Positions 41,880 through 52,730 of a stretch of DNA of 64,000 nucleotides are shown here, in pieces. The first letter of the stretch is position 1. Each line of letters begins with the position of its first letter. The notes below the pieces were generated by a model, which ran no database searches, was not told the DNA's origin, and saw only the letters and a program-made list of their open reading frames with translations. Origin of the DNA: Ailurus styani (taxonomy: Eukaryota; Chordata; Mammalia; Carnivora; Ailuridae); NCBI GenBank assembly GCA_002007465.1, contig LNAC01000008.1, forward strand, positions 6,169,878 to 6,233,877, written 5' to 3'. A program made the position numbers and the translations under genes.

Positions 41880-42290
41880 GTACCAGATGTACTAATTAGC
41901 CTTTGTGTTTCTTGGCAAACAGCCCCTACAGCTCAATGACTTAAAACAGCAAGCGTGGACTTGCTCCCGTGACATGTGGCTGCTGTGCGTGGCTGGGGCT
42001 CTGTCTCTGTTCTCTGTGTTTTCTTGCTCGTGCGCCACGGCACCTGCTGTGGCCTGGGAGGGACCTACCCGTGGCTGAGCAGGGAGAGCCAGCGGCTCAG
42101 CCCAACCACCTCTGTGGTTGAAGCAGATGACTCTTAGGGTCACTCTTTAGTGGTCGAGCCTCCTGTGGATGGAGGAGGACACCTGCAAGGCACACTCTAA
42201 GTCAGAAGTCACACCACGAGGATAGGCATGTGTCATCACACAGGGGAAGGAGTGAAAAGTGGCAAACAGCAAGACAATCTACCACACCAC
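41880..42290 (-). repeat. Possible LTR fragment (MaLR-like)
   Basis: CTACAGCTCAATGACTTAAA, CTGTGGTTGAAGCAGATGAC and TAAGTCAGAAGTCACACCAC are in the order seen in a common mammalian MLT-type repeat. Subfamily and limits are uncertain. Confidence 0.35.
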
Positions 42291-42369
42291 AGAACAACAA
42301 AACAGGCAGGCTGGTTTTGTTTTGTTTTGTTTTTTTTTTTGGATTATTATTATGGTTAGACCACTTAAC

Positions 42370-42800
42370 ACGCCATCTACCTTCTCAGCAGATTTTTAAA
42401 TGTACAATACAGTATTGTATCAACAGGTACAATGTTATAAGCAGATGTTTGGAACTTCTTATCTTGTACAACTGAAATTTTATGCACATCGATAAACATA
42501 TAAAGAAAATGCGGCATATACATGCAATGGAATATTTTATTCGCCCTTCCACAGAAGGACGTCCTGCCATATGCAGCACCATGGGTGAGCCTTGGGGACA
42601 TAGGCTGGGTGAAATAAACCAGTCACAGAAGGACAAGTGTTACATGAATCCACTTACATGAGGTGCCGAAAATAGAACCGTGGATGAAAAGAATAGAATG
42701 GTGGTTGCAAGAGGCTGGGCTGGGGATGGGAGGAGAAAATGGGGAGTCACTAATCAGATTGTTTTGCAAACAGTTGTGTAGTTAGAGCATTAATTCATTT
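42370..42800 (+). repeat. L1 3'-end fragment
   Basis: GAAAATGCGGCATATACATG, AATGGAATATTTTATTCGCC and AGAATGGTGGTTGCAAGAGG are typical of the 3' UTR of L1MB/L1MA elements in the forward orientation. Confidence 0.75.
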
Positions 42801-45000
42801 TCCAATGATAGCTTTAAAAAACCCCAATATTTACATTTCATCATCCAAACAAAATTTCATGCATTCATGAGGATACTACAAATATCAGAAGGCGAAGCAT
42901 GCCCTCCCCACCCCAAACACACACACTTCTTTCTGAAACCTCCCCAGCCATGAAGCAGGAAAGGAAAACCATTATCACTTAGAGCTCCCGAGCCACTAGG
43001 TTCCAGAAGCCCTGTGTTTCCTGCCTGTGTCAGATCAGAAATGCACCAGGTCACATGTGTGTACATTCTTAACTTGGCTCACCCAAGATAAAAGTTTTTG
43101 CTGACTTAAGTGAGCCAACTTGTCACCTTTACAAATCGGGTTTAAAAGTTCGATTAGGGGTCCGTGTGATTTAGGAGTTCCCACTCTAAACCGGACAGTT
43201 GGAACATGAATGACATTTGTAGAGCACAGAAGGATCTGAACACGATCAAACCCATGACTTCCTAGACTTCATAGTGATACAGAAGGATTTGTGGCCACAA
43301 GGCTGAGAGAGTAAAGACCTAGTCGAGATACTGCCTGTAGGGTGTATGCTATGATCCAAATGGTACGAGTTGGATGCTACATCACCATGAGCCTGTCAGC
43401 CCGTAGCCCAGACCCCAGACTCTCTGATCAACAGCTTCTCATGTCAAATTGGTAGTCTCCCAAACATACCATAGGCTCCAACATTCTAAGATCAAAACCA
43501 GAATTGTCTCTGTGATTAATACGGTATTTTCAGGCTTGACCTAATAGCAACTCTTAAAACGATACTCTGCCTCATTTGCAAGTTACAGTTTCAGCTTTAC
43601 TTTTATTTTTACCTTATTATTATTGTTATTTTTACATATGTGAACTCTATGCCTGGACCCAAAGATGAGGGGATGGAAGGTAGTTTGGAACACTTTTCCC
43701 TAGCCCACCTGGAGTCTTCCTTGCGTGGGTGCGCCCTGTCTGGCCAGTTAGACCCCAAGATTCACAGGCTGGAGTATGAATTCCAAGGCAAGGGCTTCTG
43801 TCACGTCTCCCGGCCCCTTCTCTGCCCCAGTGACACACCCCAGGGCTCCCACCGGTTGCTCCCCTTCTCCTGAGCACACCGTTTTCCGCTCCCCAAGGCT
43901 ACTCCCCTGGACCTCCGGGAGCGGGTTCTGGGGCAGGGCAATCTTTCCAAGAGTGATGCGATGAAATCTGGGGGCAGTGAGGGGCAGATGGGGCCAAGGC
44001 AGCAGGGACAAGAAGATAAACACAGTCAGATCCAAAGACCGAGGCTTTTATGGGTTCTGACACATCCCTCCTGGCCTCTCCTCCTAGCTGATTCTGGAAA
44101 CATCTCTGCGGAGGCGGGGGTGGGGGAGGCTCACACAGCCTCCCAAGCTCTTGCTAGAGCTCCTGCCTTCCTGATGCAGGGTCATTCGCCTTTATCCCTT
44201 CACTACCTGCAAACTACCCCTTCTCCCATTCACTACCTGCAAACTTTCCTTTTCCCTGCATAGACCAAACGAGGGCTTTTATTTTTCGTCTCATTATAGA
44301 CGACACAGATTTTATAAACAAACATGTTCATCCATTTTTACATAGGGGGATGTGGCTTATGATGCACGTGAACAATGGGGCATGATATTTAAGAGATTTC
44401 CAGTGTAGGCTGCACGGTTGTCATAGAGAAATGGCAACATAGCAAAAATGTGTCATGTACTTATACAGAAGAGGATGATCGGACCCAAACGAAACTCTCA
44501 GAGGGTTCTTGGGGTTCCCAAACTCTCCCTGAGCAGATGGGGCCTTCTAAGTCAATACGGGTGGGAGGGATGGCTTGGGGTAGCACTACTGTCTGGTTGG
44601 ACCAGCAAAGCCCTTCCCATCCTCCTCACCCAGGCTCAGCCATGCCCACACCTCCCCCCTCCTGGCACTCAGCCCTGACCCCACATGCCTTCAATCCATC
44701 CACCCATGCCCACTTTCCCCATCCCCACCTCCAGCTGAGCCCCTGACCAAAGGGATAACATTGCAGAGCCAGTGAAGCGAAGGTGAAGCCTGGGAGAAGC
44801 ACATAAGCATTTTCCAGATGTGGCGTTTTCCAGGAACTGGGAGGAGCTCATTGGAGAAGTCCTAGTCTCTATGCACAGTTCTTTTTGGACTATCCCCTGA
44901 GCGTGTGTTGGCCACCCAGGAAGGGACAAAGTCTGTCTTGATGTGCATGACCCTGAGGTGCCTGGGCACTCCCCTCAGAGGCTCACAGGCCTCCCTTCTT
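42801..45000. other. Intergenic, CCR5-CCR2 spacer; no gene recognised
   Basis: Unique-looking DNA next to the CCR2 3' end. No receptor-like remnant or other gene was recognised on either strand. CCR2 transcripts with longer 3' UTRs could extend into 43-45 kb. Confidence 0.45.
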
Positions 45001-45017
45001 CAACAGACCCTTGAGGC

Positions 45018-45023
45018 TTTATT
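45018..45023 (-). terminator. CCR2: Candidate CCR2 poly(A) signal
   Basis: An AATAAA hexamer (in TAATAATAAAGCC, minus strand) about 55 bases after the CCR2 stop. Its use would give a very short 3' UTR. Another candidate lies at about 44,276. Confidence 0.4.
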
Positions 45024-45077
45024 ATTATATATGGATTACCATTTCCCATCAAAAGTAAGAAGCAAACTGCTACTCAT

Positions 45078-46199
45078 TTACAAGCCAGCCGAGACCTCCT
45101 GCTCCCCCGTGGAAGGTGTGTAGGTGGAACTCACTCGATCTGCGGGCTCCCCATAGAAGACTGGGCACTGTTTGCAGAGGTGTTTGGCGATGTGCTTTCG
45201 GAAGAACATGGAGAGATACCTTCTGAACTTCTCCCCCACTAAGGCGTAGATGATGGGGTTGACGCAACAGTGTGTCATCCCAAGGGTCTCCGTCACCTGC
45301 ATGATTTGGTCCAGCTGACTGGTGCTCTGACAGTTGCTCACGTTAAAGGACTCCTGGAAGGTGCTCAGGAGAAGCACGATGTTGTTAGGAGCCCAGAAAA
45401 GAAAGTAAACAATCATGATCACAAAAATGAGCTTCACGGCCTTGTGCCTCTTCTTTTCATTTCGGCAGCGAAGCAGGGTCTTGAGGATGGCCGAGTAGCA
45501 GATGACCATGACAAGCAGGGGCAGGACCAGGCCCAAGATGCTCCTCATTATTGCATGGAAACTCTTCCATGCCTTTGGAAATTGAGAATCGCAGATGAGA
45601 AAATCATCTTCCTTTTCTACTCTCACGAAGACGATCCCAGGGAGAGCAGTGAACATGGCCACCACCCAGGTGACCCCGCTTGTCAACACCCCAAAGGCAA
45701 CCGTCCTGGCCTTTAATGCAAACACAGCATGGACGATTGCCAGGTACCTGTCGATGGTCAGGAGGATGATGAAGAAGTTTCCGCCAAAATATCCAATGTG
45801 ATACAGCCCGGTGAATGATTTACACATCACCTCCCCCAAAAGCCACCCGTATATGGCGTAGTGGGCCCAGAACGGGGTGGTGAGAAGAAAGAGCAGGTCG
45901 GAGATGGCCAGATTGAGCAGGTAGATGTCAGTCATGCTCCTCAGCCTTTTGCAATTGATGAGAATGAGGACAACCAGCATGTTGCCCACGAAGCCGAAGA
46001 TGAACACCAGCGAGTAGAGCGGAGGCAGGAGTCCGGCTGCGATCTGTTTCACATTGGTCTTCACACAGGGCATGCTGTACTCATAATCATAAATGGTGGT
46101 GGGTTCTTCATTGCTGGCCTGGATATTGGTTGTAAACAGAGAATGTGACGTGAACAGCATGTTGTGGCCGGCCTGAGGAAACGTGCCATTGTCACCCAT
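45078..46199 (-). CDS. CCR2: C-C chemokine receptor type 2
   Basis: This 373-residue Gi-coupled receptor for CCL2/MCP-1 family ligands drives monocyte egress and recruitment. It was identified by TM3 [13 protein letters not shown]2-TM5 [23 protein letters not shown] (MRSILG is CCR2-like) and the CCR2B-type tail [16 protein letters not shown] and [17 protein letters not shown] and NPIIY are intact. Unusual residues are Asn141, where an Ile (position 3.40) is usual, and Asn272, where Tyr (6.51) is usual. The N-terminus has the rodent-like start MGDNGTFPQ; a second in-frame Met14 (MLFTSHS) aligns with the human initiator. I chose Met1 because it follows a splice acceptor by 11 bases and has A at -3. 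NGT at residue 4 is a sequon. It lies about 11 kb upstream of CCR5 on the same strand and is its closest paralogue. Confidence 0.95.
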   Translation of the reverse strand: MGDNGTFPQAGHNMLFTSHSLFTTNIQASNEEPTTIYDYEYSMPCVKTNVKQIAAGLLPPLYSLVFIFGFVGNMLVVLILINCKRLRSMTDIYLLNLAISDLLFLLTTPFWAHYAIYGWLLGEVMCKSFTGLYHIGYFGGNFFIILLTIDRYLAIVHAVFALKARTVAFGVLTSGVTWVVAMFTALPGIVFVRVEKEDDFLICDSQFPKAWKSFHAIMRSILGLVLPLLVMVICYSAILKTLLRCRNEKKRHKAVKLIFVIMIVYFLFWAPNNIVLLLSTFQESFNVSNCQSTSQLDQIMQVTETLGMTHCCVNPIIYALVGEKFRRYLSMFFRKHIAKHLCKQCPVFYGEPADRVSSTYTPSTGEQEVSAGL

Positions 46200-46210
46200 C
46201 TTTCTCCGTC
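46200..46210 (-). other. CCR2: CCR2 coding-exon leader and splice acceptor
   Basis: The minus strand reads GATTACAG|GACGGAGAAAG before the ATG. The acceptor AG is at 46211-46212, so only 11 leader bases lie in this exon, as in CCR5. The upstream non-coding exon was not located. Confidence 0.75.
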
Positions 46211-46212
46211 CT

Positions 46213-47239
46213 GTAATCAGAGAACAAAATGATAGCATGCCGCGTAACTGCTGTCATCCCCACGTGTAAAAAGATCCTTGCTCTGGGCCAGCAACAGCCT
46301 GATCTTTGTCTCTGCTTTGCAACCGTGTCCTGGAAAGCTCCGGTGCTGGTTAATCACTTCCCTTAATTCCTGGGAGCCGACGCTAGCTGTCTCCCCACTA
46401 GTCATTTCTCAACACCCCGGGCCTTCCCGGAGGACCCGACTCTCATGGTGCAGTTGCCCGGGTGGCACGCTTGGTGCTCTAGCTCCTCTGTGGGGGTGGG
46501 GCACACAGGCCAGTGACCTGTTCCCGGAGGACAGGGAGGGAGGGCATTCTTCCAGGGGGCTTCTGAGAATGCTCTTCTCTGACAGGAGAGATGCAGCAGA
46601 AACCTGGGCCTGCCCCTTCCACTTCCTTGGTGTTGGGGACCCCGAATGAAAGACTCAGAGAATGGAGCAAAACCAAGCCAAGTCCCAACACCACCAAGTC
46701 ATAAGCTCAACCTTGAACTGCTCATCCTCCAGCTTCTTGTGATTTGAAAAAAAATAAACCCTTGTTTTTAAGCTACTGTGAGTTCCACGGTCTGTTACTT
46801 GCAGCCAAACGCCTTCTAACTAACTCTCAGCTCTCTGCCTCCATCTCCCTGCCAAAGCTTCCTGGGCGAGGTTGCCATGACAACCCAATTACCAAATACC
46901 CCAGCTCTGTTTCTGCTTCATCCTCAATGACTGTTGGATCCTTCTGCTAAGTTGTTCCATTTAAAACTCATTTGCCTTCTGGGAGGTGAGTGCCTGCCTT
47001 GTGCCTCCTTATTCATCTGCTTCGTTGGTGTCTCTTTCCCCTGCTCACCCTGGGAGAAACCCCAGGCACTATCCTTGGCTGCCACGTCTTTACCTGCTGC
47101 CTCTTTATTCTTGCCCCCCAAGTTATTGCTGAGTTGTGTTGTCTAATCACAGAGTTCTAGGCACTCTGAATGCCAGTTCATCCCAATGCTCTGCCTTTTG
47201 GTCCCACCTCTCAACCCCTACATCTCAGAGCTGAATTTC
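46213..47239. other. CCR2 upstream intron/promoter area
   Basis: This should contain the CCR2 5' intron and perhaps its first exon, but no conserved exon could be identified by eye. No repeat was named. Confidence 0.4.
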
Positions 47240-47608
47240 CCATTGCCTCCTGCATAGCTCCCCATGGGTTTACCTATTTAACCAGCATTTACTGAGCACC
47301 TCCCGTGAGCTATACTCTGTTCTACTACTACTGTCATTATCATTATCCTGTGAATTCTACCTCATAAACACCTCCGGGCTCAGCTCCTCTGCACCTCTGC
47401 ACCTCTGTTAGCTGCCCCTGTCTTGCCTTAGACCCTCCCCATTTCCATCTTTGCTGTGGTCTTGCTTTGCTTGCAGCTTATTCTTGACCATGCTCCCTTT
47501 CAACCTGTCTTCCCCAACACTGCAATGGGATTGTGTGCTTGTCAGCTGAAAACCATAGTGGTCCCACACGTTGTAGGTGGCAGGACCTCAAAAGCAATGC
47601 CCAGACCA
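47240..47608 (+). repeat. L2 LINE relic, left part
   Basis: ATTTACTGAGCACCTCCCGT and the C/T-rich sequence that follows fit decayed L2 3' sequence. It resumes after the SINE at 47,896. Confidence 0.45.
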
Positions 47609-47624
47609 CTCATCAGTCTTTTCT

Positions 47625-47637
47625 TTCTTTTCTTTTT

Positions 47638-47691
<54 letters not shown>
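47625..47691. repeat. (TTTC)n microsatellite grown from a SINE tail
   Basis: An almost pure TTTC array lying between the left target-site duplication and the SINE body, i.e. at the position of the element's A-tail on the opposite strand. Confidence 0.95.
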
Positions 47692-47693
<2 letters not shown>

Positions 47694-47879
47694 AAGATTT
47701 TATTTATTTATTTGTCAGAGAGAGAGAGAACATAAGTAGGCAGAGAAACAGACAGAGGGAGAGGGAGAAGCAGACTCCCCGCTGAGCAGAGAACCTGATG
47801 TGGGGCTCAATCGCAGGACTCTGGGATCACGACCTGAGCCAAAGGCAGACACTTAACCAACTGAGCCACCCAGGCGTCC
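47625..47879 (-). mobile_element. Carnivore SINE with expanded (GAAA)n tail
   Basis: A minus-strand full copy (head GGACGCCTGGGTGGCTCAGT). The exact 16-base direct repeat CTCATCAGTCTTTTCT at 47609-47624 and 47880-47895 brackets both the SINE and the TTTC array, proving that the array belongs to the insertion. Confidence 0.96.
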
Positions 47880-47895
47880 CTCATCAGTCTTTTCT

Positions 47896-48240
47896 ACACT
47901 CACATCTTCCCCGCTTCGTCTCCAGTCACTTCAACCCCAGGTCCTGTGCTCCCACCCCAGCCATATTCCAACCTTTTTCCTGTAAACTCACCTGCTTCAG
48001 TGGTTTTGCATAAGCTTGTCCCTCTGCCTAAAATGCCTGGTGAGGTCCTGGTCATCCGCCAGTACCTCTTGCTCAAATTCCCTTTCTCTATGAAGCCAAA
48101 CCTGCCTCCTCTAATGAATCACGCCAATCATCTCATAACACATGCCTCTAAACAAGCCCTTATCACACAATCTCCCACACACTGTGTACTCCTTGAAGTC
48201 CAGATCATGTTTCTGTTTCCAGCTCTGACAATATAGCATC
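47896..48240 (+). repeat. L2 LINE 3' relic
   Basis: TTGCATAAGCTTGTCCCTCT, GCCTAAAATGCCTGG, CTCTTGCTCAAATTCCCTTT, CTATGAAGCCAAACCTGCCT and TCTCCCACACACTGTGTACT reproduce the L2 3' end (ctgttccctctgcctggaatgc ... catgaagccttccctga). Confidence 0.7.
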
Positions 48241-48291
48241 TGGCTAAAGAAGGCACCAATACATGTTAATTGAAGGAATTTGTGAAAGTCT

Positions 48292-48344
48292 TTATACTTT
48301 ATACTGAGTATAAAAGTGTAAGTTATACTTTATACTGAGTATAA
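48292..48344. repeat. 22-bp direct repeat containing a palindrome
   Basis: TTATACTTTATACTGAGTATAA occurs at 48292-48313 and 48323-48344. Each copy contains the perfect inverted repeat TTATACT-G-AGTATAA. Confidence 0.95.
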
Positions 48345-48634
48345 CCTCTAACATCATTAGACTTGATTCTCAAGAATATTCTTTTTTTTCCTTTCCTGGT
48401 AGTAACTATGAATTGGTTTTTTATCTTTGTACACACCTTATTCTTCAATTTCTCTTATGATTGATTCCTCTCATAGATCTTGCATTTCACTGAGCCAGAT
48501 TCTTGAAAATCTGCTGCAGTTAAATAAGACTTCTAATCAAGCTCCAGGGCCTGGGTAGGGAATGTATCCACCTCAAGAATTACATCTATGATCATTAATT
48601 CAGTGGTCCTTAAGCTTCAGGTGTTGTGCTAAAT

Positions 48635-48800
48635 AAACACTGTGCATGCATTAGTTTAATATTTGCAAAACTTTTGTGAGCAAGTGTTTATACATTTTAC
48701 AAGTGAAGAAATTCAAAATTTAAGCATAGACAAGTTAAATGACTTTCCCAAATCCACAAAACAAGTAATGGTTGAGCTGGATTTTGAACCTGGGGCTATT
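48635..48800 (+). repeat. MIR SINE relic
   Basis: TTTTACAAGTGAAGAAATTC, AAATGACTTTCCCAAATCCA and GAGCTGGATTTTGAACCTG are MIR forward core words. Confidence 0.75.
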
Positions 48801-50800
48801 CCATGATGAAAGATCTCAGGAGCCCCTATCTCCAGGCTGAGAGAGCAGAGATGGACATGGAATAGGTAAAAGTTTTCTAGGTAGGCTGCTATGTCTTGAA
48901 ATTTTTTGGCATTTAGACTTAAAAGCCATACATTCACCTCCATGAGCATGTCCCACCTATGTATGCCGAAGTGTGAGCACGTGTGTTTGTGCATGTGCAC
49001 ACACACACACGAAACTAAGCTCCACAAGGGCCAAGAACTTTGTCTTGCAATAAATTATCTTGGTGCCCCAGAGCCCAATCTGGCCGTTAGAGCCTGCTTA
49101 ATAAATATCATTTCTGTAATTGAATGACAGAACCAGCAGGCTGCAAGTTGCTGGGAAACACAATGCCCCACTGTGGACCAGCCTTCCTGATCATCCAGTG
49201 GGAGACTGTATAAAAACTAGGATACTGAGGATCCCTGCACACAGCCCCTTAAGTGCAGCACACCCCTGGGGCTGCTCTGTAATTGACCACAGCGCTGGCC
49301 TCCTCATCTGGATGGGAAAGTGTGGACTGGACTAGTGGTTCTCAAATGCTGGGCTTCGGTATCACACAGGAAGTCTGTCAGTCAGAAATGCACAGCCCAG
49401 ACCCTCTGGTTCTTCAGATCAGGGGAAAAGGTAGGCCTCGAGGGGGCCAATTACCCTGACCACTTCCACCGTGTGTTCTCTCCACATTGTTGTTTACCTG
49501 CACTGGCTTCTCAGCTACCAGCCACCTCCTCCTCTGTGACTTCTCCCCAGTCACTCCAGCACACCTAGCTCCTGGCGCAGCAGACCCTTGTGAGGTGTCA
49601 CTTTCAAGTGTCAGGACACATCCTGAATCGATTAAAAGCTGCGTCTCCTTGAAGTACTCCTTGAAATAGAGTCCTCACTTCAGCCCCTGTGGCCTTCTGA
49701 ATTGAGGCGAGAGGCCCATTTTGTTTCAGGGCCTGGACCATCACATATATGGACTATGAAGGGGGGAGGGGCAATATTTGGGATAGAAAGTTCCAGCTCT
49801 TTAAAGTCCTAGGGGGCTGGGAGCGGCGGAGTGAGAGGAACAGCAGCTTAAAAGCCTGAGTGTCCTTACACTTTGTGACTGTCCTCTTTAGTACTCTGTC
49901 CTCTCACCTGAGCTTCGTGGCATGGTCTTACCCTGCTCTGCACTTGTTCACTGCCATCTGGGCCTCTCCAACATTTCTGGTGCAGGCACCACCCTCCAGA
50001 TTTTTCTCCCCCAACACCATCCTCCAAGGTCCTGAGCTATGCAACCTTTGGTGCTCCCAGTCCCTGCATCTCCAGTGTTGGGATGCTTTGATCCTGTGAT
50101 TCATAAAGTAATGGAAAAAACACCCACAACTCACCAAGGGATGGCTTCTCCCAAGTGGCACAGGAGGGTCAGGCTTCTCAGCAACTGAACCAAATAGATC
50201 TGGAGGTAGAAACTTGGTGTGCAGAAGTAGGAAATAATATTTCCTGCAGAAGAGGAAGGCGGAGATAACAACGGCAAGTAATGGTAAAGATTTGAAAAAA
50301 AAAAAAAAAGAATGATATAGTTCTTCTTTCCTAGCCAGGAACATCGTACACTAGGTTGAGGTCTCCAGAGTAATATTAATTTTGAAATCTTACTTATGCA
50401 ACCGTGAGTGTGAGTCAGGAAAACCCTGTACATCTGCTCTTCTGTCTAACGACTCTGAGCTTCTTTACCTTTTTGGTCTCTATATCTGGAAATCTTCCTC
50501 TCTCTTCTGCCAGTGATAATTTGCATGAAATAAGCACAACAGAAATTCATTTTCCAGAGGATAAATGCTAACAGCAGGGCTCTTGGTGATGGTGGAGAAA
50601 ACAGAGTAAGTTTTATGTGACCATGTACACTGGTGACATTATGGATGGGATCTGATTGGAATTTTTTTTTCTAGGTGGAAATGTTTACTGAAAAGGGAAT
50701 GCAACATGGTCTCTTGTATCAGAGATGTCTTTAGCAAGAAGGGTCTCAGTTATTATAGGTCCCATTCCCCAGAAAGAAGTTTTTCTAAAAGAAAACACCA
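48801..50800. other. Upstream of CCR2; no gene recognised
   Basis: A possible MER5-like scrap lies at 49.33-49.44 kb (GTGGTTCTCAAATGCTGGGC, CAGACCCTCTGGTTCTTCAG). A GC-rich patch at 49.74-49.86 kb (GCTGGGAGCGGCGGAGTGAG) is unexplained. No coding feature. Confidence 0.4.
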
Positions 50801-50809
50801 TGGAGATTC

Positions 50810-52730
50810 TGGAAGGATGGTGACATAGGAAGGACCATAAATCTCTCTCCCCACCCAGACAGCAATTGCACCGACAGAATCTGTCTGATCTGACTGTTCT
50901 GGAACTCTGGAATCTACTGAAGGCCTGCAACTGTCAGAAGGAGGCTTGGATGATCAATTGCAGTTAACCTTGGTCAATTTTAGCTTTTGGCACTGTAGCA
51001 GCTACCCATCCCCCACAACCTCCTCTTAGCATATGATGTATAAAAGTACTTCTGTGACACCAATAACCAAAAGGGGTGAGAACAGAGCCATAAAAGATCA
51101 GAGTTTTGTGTGTTGTTAAGCTGTGTGATATTAAGCTGGTATAAATTTAAATTAGAATGTTCTAACTATGCTATCCCCATGGTAACCATAAAGAAAATAG
51201 CTTTAGAACATACATAAAAAGAAGTAAAAGTGAATTTAAGCATTGCATTACAAAAAAAAAAAAAAACCCACGAAAGGAGAGAGTAGTGCAGGAAATGAGG
51301 GACAAAGAAGCCATAAGTATGCACATAGAAAAAAAAAAGGGCAAAATGACAGAATTAAGTCCCTCCTTATCAATAATCACTTTAAATATAAATGGATTAA
51401 ATCCTCCAAAGAGAGAATAGTAGAATGAATACTAAAACAAAACGAAATATGTTCTACCTATATGTTATCATATAGTGAGTTATAGTGAGTTATCATGAGT
51501 CAAGAGACTCATTTTTGATCCAAACACACAAATATAAAGTGAAAAGGATGGAGTGAATATTAACTAAAAGATGTGAAACAAAAGAGAGCCGGGATGACTA
51601 TACTAATGTCAGACAAAATAGACTTTAAGTCAAAAAAGATTACAAGAGACAAAGACAGATATTATCTATTAATAAAGGTTTCGATAGAGCCAGAAGATGC
51701 AGTAATTACAGTTACACCTAATAACAGATCATCAAAATATATGAAGCGAAAACTGACAGGACTGAAGGGGGGAAAAGACAGTTACACAATAATAGTCGGA
51801 GATTTCAACACCCTGTTCTTGATAACTAATAGAACAACCAGGTGAAAGATAAGTGAGGAAGCAGAGGGTTTGAACAGTGCAGCAAGCCACCTGGATCTGA
51901 CAGTCAGATATGGGATACTCTACCCAAGAACAATAGCATGCACATTCTTCTCAAATGTATCTAGGACATTTTTTCAGGAGAGGGTGTATTGAAACTACAT
52001 AGATAACTTCTAAAAAAAACAGAATAACAAGTGTTGGTGAGGATGTGGAGACACTGAAACTCTTGTGCGCTCTTGTGGAAATGTAAAATGGTACAGCTGC
52101 TGTGTAAAACAGTATGGTTGTTCCCCCAAAACATAAAAACAGAATTATTATGTGATCCAACACTTCTACTCTGGTCGTATACTCAAAAGAATTGAAAGCA
52201 GAGTCCTGAAGAGATATTTATATACCACATCCATAGCCATATTATTATTCACAAGAGCTTAAACATGGAAAAATCCAAATGTCTACCCATGGAATGGATG
52301 AGCAAAATGCGGTATATGCATACAATGGAATATTATTCAGTCTTAGGAAGGAGATTCTGACACCTGCTAAAACACAGAAAATCCTTGAGAACTTTATGCT
52401 GAGTGACATAGCTACTCACAAAAGGCTGGATGATTCCACTTACATGAAATACTTAGTCAAAACCATAGAGACAGAAAATAGAATGGTGGTTGCCAGGTGC
52501 TGGGGTGAGGGGTTAATGGGGGGTTAGTGCTAATGGGTACAGAGTTTCAGTTTTACAAGATCAAATGAGTTTGGGAGGTGGATAGTGGTAATGGTTGGCA
52601 ATGTTGCAAATGTGTTTAATGCCATTGAACTGTACACTTAAAAATTGTTAAAATGGTAAGATTTTGTGTTATATAAACATAATACACATTTTATTTATTT
52701 TACCAAAATAAAAAAAGAAAAGAAAAAGAT
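50810..52730 (+). mobile_element. L1 LINE, internally deleted
   Basis: The left part contains the start of ORF2 (translation fragments resembling IITLNINGLN, at about 51.37 kb, then an endonuclease-region fragment with ATAGTCGGAGATTTCAACAC). Near 51.98 kb it jumps to the 3' end (AACAAGTGTTGGTGAGGATG, GAGCAAAATGCGGTATATGC, AATAGAATGGTGGTTGCCAG) and ends in an A-rich tail near 52.72 kb. The reverse transcriptase is missing, so the element cannot move. Confidence 0.82.

Noticed and set aside
45270..45716. 148-codon plus-strand open frame
   Set aside because: Antisense shadow of CCR2, preserved by its codon structure.
35395..46210. Antisense lncRNA comparable to human CCR5AS
   Set aside because: No splice structure or promoter can be supported from sequence alone.
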